Below are positions 1-5,183 of a stretch of 5,183 nt of DNA, one piece after another; positions within the stretch are counted from its first letter, which is position 1; each line of letters starts with the position of its first letter. The notes under the pieces are model-generated. The model was not told the origin of the DNA and made no database searches. It saw only the letters and a list, made by a program, of their open reading frames with translations. The stretch is from NCBI GenBank assembly GCA_964542255.1, contig CAZITV010000162.1, forward strand, positions 1 to 5,183. Direction: 5' to 3'. The position numbers and the translations under genes were made by a program. The DNA is from CAYMSF01 sp964542255. GTDB taxonomy: Bacteria; Verrucomicrobiota; Lentisphaeria; Victivallales; Victivallaceae.

Positions 1-1130
1 TGCTCCAGGCCATCTTCACGGAGAATGGCGATATTTATCGATGTACCGAATTTTTCCTGGATAGTTTTGACTACTTCATCTGAATAAGCCGCCGCCATAA
101 CAATGATGGCAGCCGGGAGATTGTTATGTATCTGTTGCGGTGAGACGATGGGGATGTGTGTGGCCGGGGTGTATTTACCCTGCTTAAACGGTGCCGAATC
201 GATTACATATTTAATTTTATTCTGCAAATTTGCCATTGACATTACCGCCAGGGCTTGATGACCTGCTCCCCAAACCGCCACCGCGCCGGGTTCAAACTGC
301 CCCAGGTATCGTTCAATTTGTCCGACTACCTGCTGCTGAGCTTGGTAAAAACTGCTGATGTCAAGTTTAGTTCTTTTTTTAACCACTGCCGAAATGATAT
401 AATCATGCCAAATATCTTTACATTCAATTACATCAAAACCATTTAACTGCAGTGTGGATATCAGTGTCGCCCGGGTGAAATAAAACAGGTGATCTGTGAT
501 AAACTCAGAAAAAAGTTTTTTCTGAAGCATCATATCAAAATTTGGAACCTCAACTAACCCGACGCCATTTTCTGATAAATTGTTATAAACTCCGGTTAGC
601 ACCTCATTAGGGTTGGGCAGATGCTCCAGATAATTTAAAATAAAGAATGCGTCAAACGGACCGTTGTCAAGCTTTTCATTGCTGTGTTCGATATATCTTC
701 TGGATACCTTCATCCTGTCGTTGATGCACTTGGTTACCGATGCTTCGGCATATTCAATACCGTATGTATCCGCGCCGCATTCTTCCATCAAGCTCAGGTA
801 CTCTCCGCGGCCGCAGCCGACTTCAAGAATTTTTTTCCCGCGCAATTCCTGATGCCAGATAAAATCACTAAACTGCAATAGGCGAAACTCCCGCATTTCC
901 TGCGAGAACGCCGTCGCACGAATTACTTCACGGTAATATGGCACCGGATCATTGCTTAACTGAACCAAACCGCAGCCGGAACATTGACATATCGTCAAAT
1001 CACTGCCGTGTTCTTCCGCCAAGCCTGACTTATCGGGAAGGTGTTGCGCCGCGCACGGCATATTCTCGTAACGCAGCAGCGGTTCTGTAAAAAAGGGATG
1101 ATGACAAACTCTGCAATTATTTATTGGCAT
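1..1130 (-). CDS. Class I SAM-dependent sugar C-methyltransferase-type protein, 3' end outside window
   Basis: The frame opens at ATG 1130 (MPINNCRVCHH) and stays open for 376 codons to the window edge, so the C-terminus is missing. Four cysteines in two CxxC pairs (C6/C9, C50/C53) match the N-terminal zinc-binding domain of sugar C-methyltransferases (Methyltransf_13 type). A Rossmann methyltransferase core follows, with SAM motif I ILEVGCGRGEYL at about 101-112 and the acidic motif GIEYAE at 124-129. A second Rossmann-like C-terminal domain (Methyltransf_14 type) starts near VAVWGAGHQALAV (284-296), with KQGKYTPATHIPI at 316-328. Relatives such as TylC3, KijD1 and TcaB9 methylate C3 of nucleotide-linked keto-sugars and are about 400 residues long, so perhaps 30 residues are lost. 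The start overlaps the end of the ThDP gene by 10 bp, with GGGGGA four bases upstream of the ATG. The family assignment is firm; the substrate is unknown, and a methyltransferase for another position is possible. Confidence 0.88.
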   Translation of the reverse strand, partial: MPINNCRVCHHPFFTEPLLRYENMPCAAQHLPDKSGLAEEHGSDLTICQCSGCGLVQLSNDPVPYYREVIRATAFSQEMREFRLLQFSDFIWHQELRGKKILEVGCGRGEYLSLMEECGADTYGIEYAEASVTKCINDRMKVSRRYIEHSNEKLDNGPFDAFFILNYLEHLPNPNEVLTGVYNNLSENGVGLVEVPNFDMMLQKKLFSEFITDHLFYFTRATLISTLQLNGFDVIECKDIWHDYIISAVVKKRTKLDISSFYQAQQQVVGQIERYLGQFEPGAVAVWGAGHQALAVMSMANLQNKIKYVIDSAPFKQGKYTPATHIPIVSPQQIHNNLPAAIIVMAAAYSDEVVKTIQEKFGTSINIAILREDGLE

Positions 1131-2929
1131 AAATTCCCCCGTATTGCGCAAATCTTGTTATATTCATCCCGTTCTAAAAACGGCCAGAGGTCTTCCATCG
1201 GCAGCGATTCCATTTGTCCGTTCGGCAGCACTTTTGATGACAGCCGCGGTGAAGTCTGAACTCCCGGGTCCACGCAAACCTCGCAGATAACTGTGCCAGG
1301 CATTGCCAATACCGCTTCAACTTGCCGTTTTAAATCAAGCTGGTTTTCGATCTTGACAGCTTGAAGACCGTATGCTTGAGCAACTTTACAAGTGTCCGGC
1401 AGTGTTAATCCGCTCTCCGGATTGCACGCGACGAGATTGCCGTCAAAACGGTTTTTCTGCATATTATAAATTGAGCCGTAACCGTTATTGTTCAGCACAA
1501 ATATTTTGATGGGCAGATTGAGCCGGTGCAATGTTTCCAACTCCTGAATATTGTGTTGTAGTCCGCCATCGCCAATAATGCCGACCGTGGTTTTGCCGCC
1601 AGAAGCGATACACGCGCCAATACTGGCCGGCAAGCCAAAGCCCATCGAACCAAGACCGGGCGTATTCTGCAACCGCTGACCAGCCTTAATCTTGAACGCC
1701 TGAAGCGTAATTTCCGCGCAGGCACCGGAACTGCCCGGCACAATCACGCAGTTGCAGGGCAATATTTCAGACAACGTTTCCATCAAGTAATAGGTATTGA
1801 CCGGAACCGCTTGATTTACACAGTATTCCGGCAAAATAACCGGAAAACGCCGCTGCCACTCTTTGCATATTTTTAACCACGCTGAAAAATCCGGAATTTG
1901 GCAATCCGGCAATTTTTTTTGCAGTAGTTGAATAACCTCACCGGCAGCGGCAGTAATCTGCAATTCGAACGGCATCTCCAGCTTATTTATTTCGGCAGCG
2001 TCAATATCAATAATAATTTTTTTAGCTGCCGGCGCAAAATTACCATGATTAAAGCCTGTCTGACATAAATCCAACCGCGTTCCCAGAATCAATAGACAAT
2101 CACAGGTCTGCTGTACAAAATTCGCACCGCGCTGCGCGACAATCCCGGGACGGCCAACAAACAGCGGATGCTCCTCCGGCATAAAGTCCGCCGCTTTCCA
2201 CGTGGTCATCACCGGAATGCCAAGTTGCTCGGCAACGGCAATAAACGCGGGAATGGCATTATCGTGGCGGATAGCGTTGCCGGCTAATATCGCCGGGCGT
2301 TTGGCGCTCAAAAGAGTTTGCAGCAGCTTATCCGTATCCTGTTCCAATTTTGCCAAATTTAGCGTCGTTGGCGGCGGAGTAAACTCCGGTAAATTTGCCT
2401 CATCAATCATGGCGCCTTGAACATCCAGCGGCATATCAATCCACACCGGCCCTTTGCGGTCGTGGGTGGCAAAATATAAGGCTTTTTGCAGCTCATATTT
2501 GATGCGGTTTGGCTCCATCAGGCGTACCGCATATTTGGTAACCGGTTTCACTATCGGAATTATATCCACCTCCTGAATGCCCATCTGCCGGATACCGCGC
2601 GCGCCGATTAAATCCGTGGTTTTCGCCTGCCCCGAAAGCACCAGCAGCGGTGTCGAATCAATCCAGGCACCAGCCACGCCCGTTATGGCATTGGTTGCGC
2701 CGGGCCCTGTGGTTACCAGTGCCACCCCAAGTTGATTATTATACTGCGCATAGGCCTCGGCGGCAATGGCTGAGGCTTGTTCGTGCAGATTGCAGACAAA
2801 CTTAAATGCCGGATTTCTTCCCATTGAATCAACCAGATGCATACAGCCGCCGCCGGGCAGCAAAAAAATGTCGTGCACCACGGTATTTGCCGCGATGTAC
2901 TCAAAAATAAAATCCGATACTTTTTTCAT
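1121..2929 (-). CDS. Acetolactate-synthase-like thiamine-diphosphate-dependent enzyme
   Basis: This 602-residue protein has the three-domain layout of the acetolactate synthase/pyruvate oxidase family. The N-terminal Pyr domain (about 1-175) has FLLPGGG at 22-28, the cofactor-activating glutamate in LHEQAS (E50), TTGPGATNAITG at 73-84, and GPVWIDMPLDVQ at 160-171. The central domain spans about 190-335. The C-terminal PP domain holds the ThDP/Mg motif, GDGG at 453-456 through NNN at 480-482. Such enzymes decarboxylate a 2-keto acid and transfer the resulting acyl carbanion or release an aldehyde. Lying among sugar genes and downstream of rfbH, it may resemble YerE, which uses pyruvate to add a two-carbon branch to a CDP-keto-sugar. 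An in-frame TTG at 2932 is a less likely start than ATG 2929, because AGAGGT lies five bases before the ATG but only two before the TTG. No regulatory small subunit (IlvN) is adjacent, which argues against a branched-chain amino-acid role. The fold is near certain; the reaction is inferred. Confidence 0.93.
   Translation of the reverse strand: MKKVSDFIFEYIAANTVVHDIFLLPGGGCMHLVDSMGRNPAFKFVCNLHEQASAIAAEAYAQYNNQLGVALVTTGPGATNAITGVAGAWIDSTPLLVLSGQAKTTDLIGARGIRQMGIQEVDIIPIVKPVTKYAVRLMEPNRIKYELQKALYFATHDRKGPVWIDMPLDVQGAMIDEANLPEFTPPPTTLNLAKLEQDTDKLLQTLLSAKRPAILAGNAIRHDNAIPAFIAVAEQLGIPVMTTWKAADFMPEEHPLFVGRPGIVAQRGANFVQQTCDCLLILGTRLDLCQTGFNHGNFAPAAKKIIIDIDAAEINKLEMPFELQITAAAGEVIQLLQKKLPDCQIPDFSAWLKICKEWQRRFPVILPEYCVNQAVPVNTYYLMETLSEILPCNCVIVPGSSGACAEITLQAFKIKAGQRLQNTPGLGSMGFGLPASIGACIASGGKTTVGIIGDGGLQHNIQELETLHRLNLPIKIFVLNNNGYGSIYNMQKNRFDGNLVACNPESGLTLPDTCKVAQAYGLQAVKIENQLDLKRQVEAVLAMPGTVICEVCVDPGVQTSPRLSSKVLPNGQMESLPMEDLWPFLERDEYNKICAIRGNLCQ
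1135..1140 (-). promoter_or_regulatory. Ribosome binding site of the methyltransferase gene
   Basis: GGGGGA lies four bases before ATG 1130, inside the last codons of the ThDP enzyme gene. It is a moderate Shine-Dalgarno match. The start is also supported because the zinc-site cysteines begin at residue 6, leaving no room for a later start. Confidence 0.55.
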
Positions 2930-2934
2930 CAAAG

Positions 2935-2940
2935 ACCTCT
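2935..2940 (-). promoter_or_regulatory. Ribosome binding site of the ThDP enzyme gene
   Basis: The minus strand reads TAGAGGTCTTTGATG across this junction. AGAGGT is a good Shine-Dalgarno match five bases before ATG 2929 and decides that start over the in-frame TTG at 2932. It overlaps the TAG stop of the HAD gene, so ribosomes ending there are placed to reinitiate. Confidence 0.75.
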
Positions 2941-3514
2941 ATATAATATTTTTTAAAAATTCATCTTTCGTAATTCCGGCGGCGCGGTTCCATGGTTGCG
3001 GGAAAACCAGCGCGGTAATTCCCAAATCGGCAGCACCTGAGACATTCTTTTCGTTATCATCAATAAAATAATCGGCTTTGCCGATGCTGCGCAGCAAATC
3101 AGCTTTGCACTCATCATAAATAATCATTGTTTCGCCGGAACGAAACGACGGAACAAAATGATAGGAGCGGAACCATAATCCAAAATGCCGCAAAACCCAT
3201 TCGGCTGATAATGGCGCAAACTTTGCGGGCACTGCCGTCATTGCGACATGACGGTAAGCATCACCGCAGGATCGAAACCAGGTTAAAACTTCAGGAGCCG
3301 GAATCATACTGCTTAACCGGCGCTGCCTGAAATCGTCCAGCGATGCTAAATAGTCATTCAGCGTTAAACCTGTTTCCTGCAGCGGTGGATTTGTCTTTAA
3401 CTGGTCATAGCTTCCTGCTGCCGGATTCTCAGCAGCGAATTCTTTAAACCACTCAAAAGTTAAACAGTTTAAAACATCATCAACATCCCAGACTATAACC
3501 TTACGGTAAACCAT
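2939..3514 (-). CDS. HAD-superfamily hydrolase (probable phosphatase)
   Basis: This is a 191-residue protein with the haloacid dehalogenase motifs in order. Motif I is VWDVDDVLN at 8-16, with nucleophile D10 and acid/base D12. The likely motif II threonine is T93 in AMTAVP, the likely motif III lysine is K137 in DECKADLL, and motif IV is the DD pair at 152-153 in YFIDDNEKNV. The DxD form of motif I favours a phosphatase over a dehalogenase. About 80 residues between motifs I and II would form a helical C1-type cap, which usually indicates a small-molecule substrate. The gene starts 10 bp after the NeuB-like gene, so it may dephosphorylate that enzyme's product, as HAD phosphatases do after phosphorylated sialic-acid or Kdo synthases; this is inference from position. 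The sequence before the ATG (GCGGGGCGGC) is a weak ribosome site, so expression may depend on coupling to the upstream gene. A sugar-phosphate phosphatase unrelated to the synthase is the main alternative. Confidence 0.88.
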   Translation of the reverse strand: MVYRKVIVWDVDDVLNCLTFEWFKEFAAENPAAGSYDQLKTNPPLQETGLTLNDYLASLDDFRQRRLSSMIPAPEVLTWFRSCGDAYRHVAMTAVPAKFAPLSAEWVLRHFGLWFRSYHFVPSFRSGETMIIYDECKADLLRSIGKADYFIDDNEKNVSGAADLGITALVFPQPWNRAAGITKDEFLKNII

Positions 3515-3524
3515 GCCGCCCCGC

Positions 3525-5051
3525 TTATATAATATTTTTTTTCAGCCAATCAGCATGAAACGTCATATAAGTTTTGCGCTGCGACGTTTCAGCAATTTTA
3601 TCATCGTCATAGAAGGAATCATTTTTATAATGGGTGGTGGATATTTCTTCCAGTACCGCACCGCTGCTGCTGGCGAAACTGTGTTTTTTGTCACGCTCAA
3701 CAACAATAATATCGCCTTCCGCATAGTTGCGCTCAACACCGTCCAGTATCAAACTCAAATTGCCGTATAACACATGGAAAGTTTCTTCTTTCAATTTGTG
3801 CGCGTGCATTGGATTTGCCTGCCCCGGCAGAAGCAGAATGATCTTTTTGCAGTATTCGCGGTTGACGCAGGTGATAATTGTACAGCCGCACTCATGAAAT
3901 TTGTCAATACCGTAATGATGTGATAATTCTAATTCTAATTTGTCCTGAAGCCGCAGATTGCTTTTTTTGATTAATTCGCAAACCGCCTTAATTATTTCCA
4001 GCACCTTTTCCCGGATATTTTTAGTTTCAATATCATCAATCATTACCGGCGCGCGTTCAGCAATTTCTGACATCGCGGTGTATAGCATATATTTGGAAAG
4101 ATCGTTCGCCAGCAATTGACCATCGCAGCTGGGAATCGCGTAAAAAAGCTCTTGCGGCGACAAACGGCTGCCGGCGGATACCTTGCCCCGGCAGAATACT
4201 CCGCGCCTCAAACCTCTGATATCATCACGTTCCTTTACTGAAATGTCACGCCTTTTTCCGGAAACACCGCACATGGCATAAGCTTTCACCGCGGCGTCCA
4301 GCCAGCAGCGCACCTGTTCAGGAGACGATGAATAATCATTCAGTTTATACTGCCCGGCCGCCACTCCAACATGCCGCTCAAACGCGGCAGCCCCTTTAGC
4401 CACGGCAATCTTAACCGGATCAAAATCATTTGGCGCTTCGTGAGTCGAAAAACCAATCGGAACCGGCGCATAACGGGATTTGAAAAAATCAATCTGGTTC
4501 ATTTCCAGCTCTTTGTCCGGAGTCGGATAGGAGCCAACGCAATGCATCAGACATAACTGCTTGTTGCGGTGTTCAAAAAATGTTACCACCTGGTCAATTT
4601 CCTCAATGGTTGCCCCGGCGGTCGATGCAATCAGGGGGCGGTTGGTGGCGGCGATACGTTCCAGTAACGGCCAGTCCGTCAAAGAACAACTGGCAATTTT
4701 TATGATTTCAAAGCCGTGTTTTTCTATCTTATCAACAGATTTTTCATCAAACGGAGTACAAATTGAGATAAAACCCAGCTTATCCATTTCCGCCTTCATC
4801 CGCAAAAAATCTTCTTCTGCCAGCCGGGTTTCTGAAAAGCGTTTTACATATTTAATATCCTGCCGGTTTTGGTAGTCAGGATGAATAAAGGTGTCCAAAT
4901 CACGATATTGAAACTTGAAAGCAAAACGGAAATCAAAGTTCTGAGTAACCGAGTGAAAGTCGCGGATAATGCGTAATCCGTGTTCAACGTCACCCATATG
5001 GTTGTTCGCCATTTCAAAAATAAAAAGTTTAGAAAAAATATCGGCATTCAT
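3525..5051 (-). CDS. NeuB-family synthase with SAF-like domain and C-terminal cupin
   Basis: This 508-residue protein has three parts. Residues 1 to about 260 are a NeuB-type TIM barrel, a family that condenses phosphoenolpyruvate with an aldose to give a 2-keto-3-deoxy acid. Visible family motifs are FIFEMANNHMGD (10-21, with E13), FKFQ (46-49), CTPFDE (98-103), KIAS (118-121), LMHCVGSYPTP (168-178), FSTHE (201-205) and FERHVGV (224-230). H204 and H227 fit the two metal-binding histidines of meningococcal NeuB, and D239 follows at about the right spacing. An SAF/antifreeze-like segment (about 270-322) includes LRRGVF and GQLLANDLSKY. An extra cupin domain (about 385-480) fits the motif G(X)5HXH(X)4E(X)6G exactly with G410, H416, H418, E423 and G430, and H457 lies in the second motif. 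Classical NeuB proteins are about 350 residues, so roughly 150 are added. The start has AGGA eight bases upstream. The sugar acceptor is unknown; it need not be sialic acid, so no symbol is assigned. Confidence 0.92.
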   Translation of the reverse strand: MNADIFSKLFIFEMANNHMGDVEHGLRIIRDFHSVTQNFDFRFAFKFQYRDLDTFIHPDYQNRQDIKYVKRFSETRLAEEDFLRMKAEMDKLGFISICTPFDEKSVDKIEKHGFEIIKIASCSLTDWPLLERIAATNRPLIASTAGATIEEIDQVVTFFEHRNKQLCLMHCVGSYPTPDKELEMNQIDFFKSRYAPVPIGFSTHEAPNDFDPVKIAVAKGAAAFERHVGVAAGQYKLNDYSSSPEQVRCWLDAAVKAYAMCGVSGKRRDISVKERDDIRGLRRGVFCRGKVSAGSRLSPQELFYAIPSCDGQLLANDLSKYMLYTAMSEIAERAPVMIDDIETKNIREKVLEIIKAVCELIKKSNLRLQDKLELELSHHYGIDKFHECGCTIITCVNREYCKKIILLLPGQANPMHAHKLKEETFHVLYGNLSLILDGVERNYAEGDIIVVERDKKHSFASSSGAVLEEISTTHYKNDSFYDDDKIAETSQRKTYMTFHADWLKKNII

Positions 5052-5059
5052 AATCTATT

Positions 5060-5063
5060 TCCT
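5060..5063 (-). promoter_or_regulatory. Ribosome binding site of the NeuB-like gene
   Basis: The minus strand reads TAGGAAATAGATTATG. AGGA overlaps the rfbH stop codon TAG and lies eight bases before ATG 5051. The overlap of stop and Shine-Dalgarno sequence suggests translational coupling. Confidence 0.7.
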
Positions 5064-5183
5064 ATCGGTTAATAAATTGCTTAATATGGTCAATCATATA
5101 TTGCAGTTTCTCGGTCGTCATCCCGGGGTAAACCCCTATCCAAAAACTGTCGTTCATTATCTTATCTGTGCACTTCAGTTCTC
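5062..5183 (-). CDS. rfbH: RfbH-type CDP-4-keto-6-deoxy-D-glucose 3-dehydrase, C-terminal fragment
   Basis: Only the last 39 codons and the TAG stop lie in the window; the 5' part is beyond position 5183. The tail contains MNDSFWIGVYPGMTTEKLQY, which closely resembles the C-terminus of RfbH/AscC/DdhC (E1), a member of the DegT/DnrJ/EryC1/StrS aminotransferase-fold family. E1 uses PMP and a [2Fe-2S] cluster, with a separate reductase (E3), to remove the C3 hydroxyl of CDP-4-keto-6-deoxy-D-glucose on the way to CDP-3,6-dideoxyhexoses such as abequose, paratose, tyvelose, ascarylose and yersiniose. The PLP/PMP-binding and cluster-binding residues are outside the window and cannot be checked. The stop is 10 bp from the NeuB-like start and overlaps its ribosome site, so the two are probably co-transcribed. 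Another sugar aminotransferase or dehydratase of the same fold (for example a ColD relative) is possible but fits the FWIGVYPG tail less well. Confidence 0.82.
   Translation of the reverse strand, partial: ELKCTDKIMNDSFWIGVYPGMTTEKLQYMIDHIKQFINR

Larger units (their letters stand above)
1..5183 (-). other. Interior of a single co-directional polysaccharide-sugar operon
   Basis: Five genes in the same direction are separated by 10, 10 and 9 bp and then a 10-bp overlap, so there is no room for internal promoters or terminators between them. Both end genes are cut by the window. The promoter should lie beyond 5183 and the terminator before position 1. No stretch longer than about 10 bp is non-coding. 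Confidence 0.85.

Noticed and set aside
255..881. Short plus-strand open frames of 62-65 codons
   Set aside because: They are antisense to the methyltransferase, whose frame is continuous and has zinc-site, SAM and C-terminal domain motifs.
1492..1743. Minus-strand open frame of 83 codons rich in Arg and Ala
   Set aside because: It sits in another frame inside the ThDP enzyme gene, over its cofactor motif region, and has the biased composition of an out-of-frame shadow.
1121..2929. Housekeeping acetolactate synthase large subunit (IlvB/IlvI)
   Set aside because: There is no adjacent small subunit or ilv gene, and the gene is embedded in a sugar operon with 9-bp and overlapping junctions; a specialised role is more likely, though not proven.
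2940..2955. TATAAT-like box in the AT-rich gene ends (also at 3526-3541)
   Set aside because: The box reads on the plus strand, against all genes, with no convincing -35 partner, and the bases are explained by the coding tails.
2766..3071. Plus-strand open frame of 101 codons
   Set aside because: It lies antisense across the junction of the HAD and ThDP genes, both with clear family motifs, and its translation shows no recognisable domain.
3926..3943. Short tandem repeat AATTCT
   Set aside because: It encodes an alternating Leu-Glu stretch (LELEL) in the linker before the cupin domain, with too few units to suggest a functional repeat.
4561..4875. Plus-strand open frame of 104 codons
   Set aside because: It is fully antisense to the NeuB-like barrel domain, where motifs in the minus-strand frame are strong; it is a shadow of that coding sequence.

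Overview
The window is the interior of one surface-polysaccharide (O-antigen-type) sugar biosynthesis operon. Every real gene lies on the minus strand, so transcription runs from position 5183 toward position 1. No RNA gene, insertion sequence, CRISPR array or clear terminator was seen, and neither end of the operon is present. The pathway type (CDP-dideoxyhexose and nonulosonate-like enzymes) suggests a Gram-negative bacterium. Base composition looks intermediate, and nothing here fixes the taxon.

In transcription order the genes are: (1) the last 39 codons of an RfbH-type CDP-4-keto-6-deoxyglucose 3-dehydrase (5183-5062); (2) a 508-residue NeuB/sialic-acid-synthase-like protein with an SAF-like domain and a C-terminal cupin (5051-3525); (3) a 191-residue HAD-superfamily hydrolase (3514-2939); (4) a 602-residue acetolactate-synthase-like thiamine-diphosphate (ThDP) enzyme (2929-1121); (5) a sugar C-methyltransferase-type protein with an N-terminal Cys4 zinc site, running off the window (1130-1). 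Gene 5 was found by translating the minus strand by hand; it is open at position 1. The gaps are 10, 10 and 9 bp, then a 10-bp overlap, which is typical of a translationally coupled operon.

Inferred function: RfbH makes the CDP-3,6-dideoxy-4-keto-hexose intermediate. An acetolactate-synthase-like enzyme beside it recalls YerE, which adds a two-carbon unit from pyruvate to that kind of intermediate in yersiniose synthesis. A C-methyltransferase could add a further branch. The NeuB-like synthase with a HAD phosphatase recalls 2-keto-3-deoxy acid synthesis from phosphoenolpyruvate followed by dephosphorylation. Whether these form one pathway to an unusual branched or higher-carbon sugar, or two pathways sharing an operon, cannot be decided from the sequence. 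The combination is the most interesting feature of the window.
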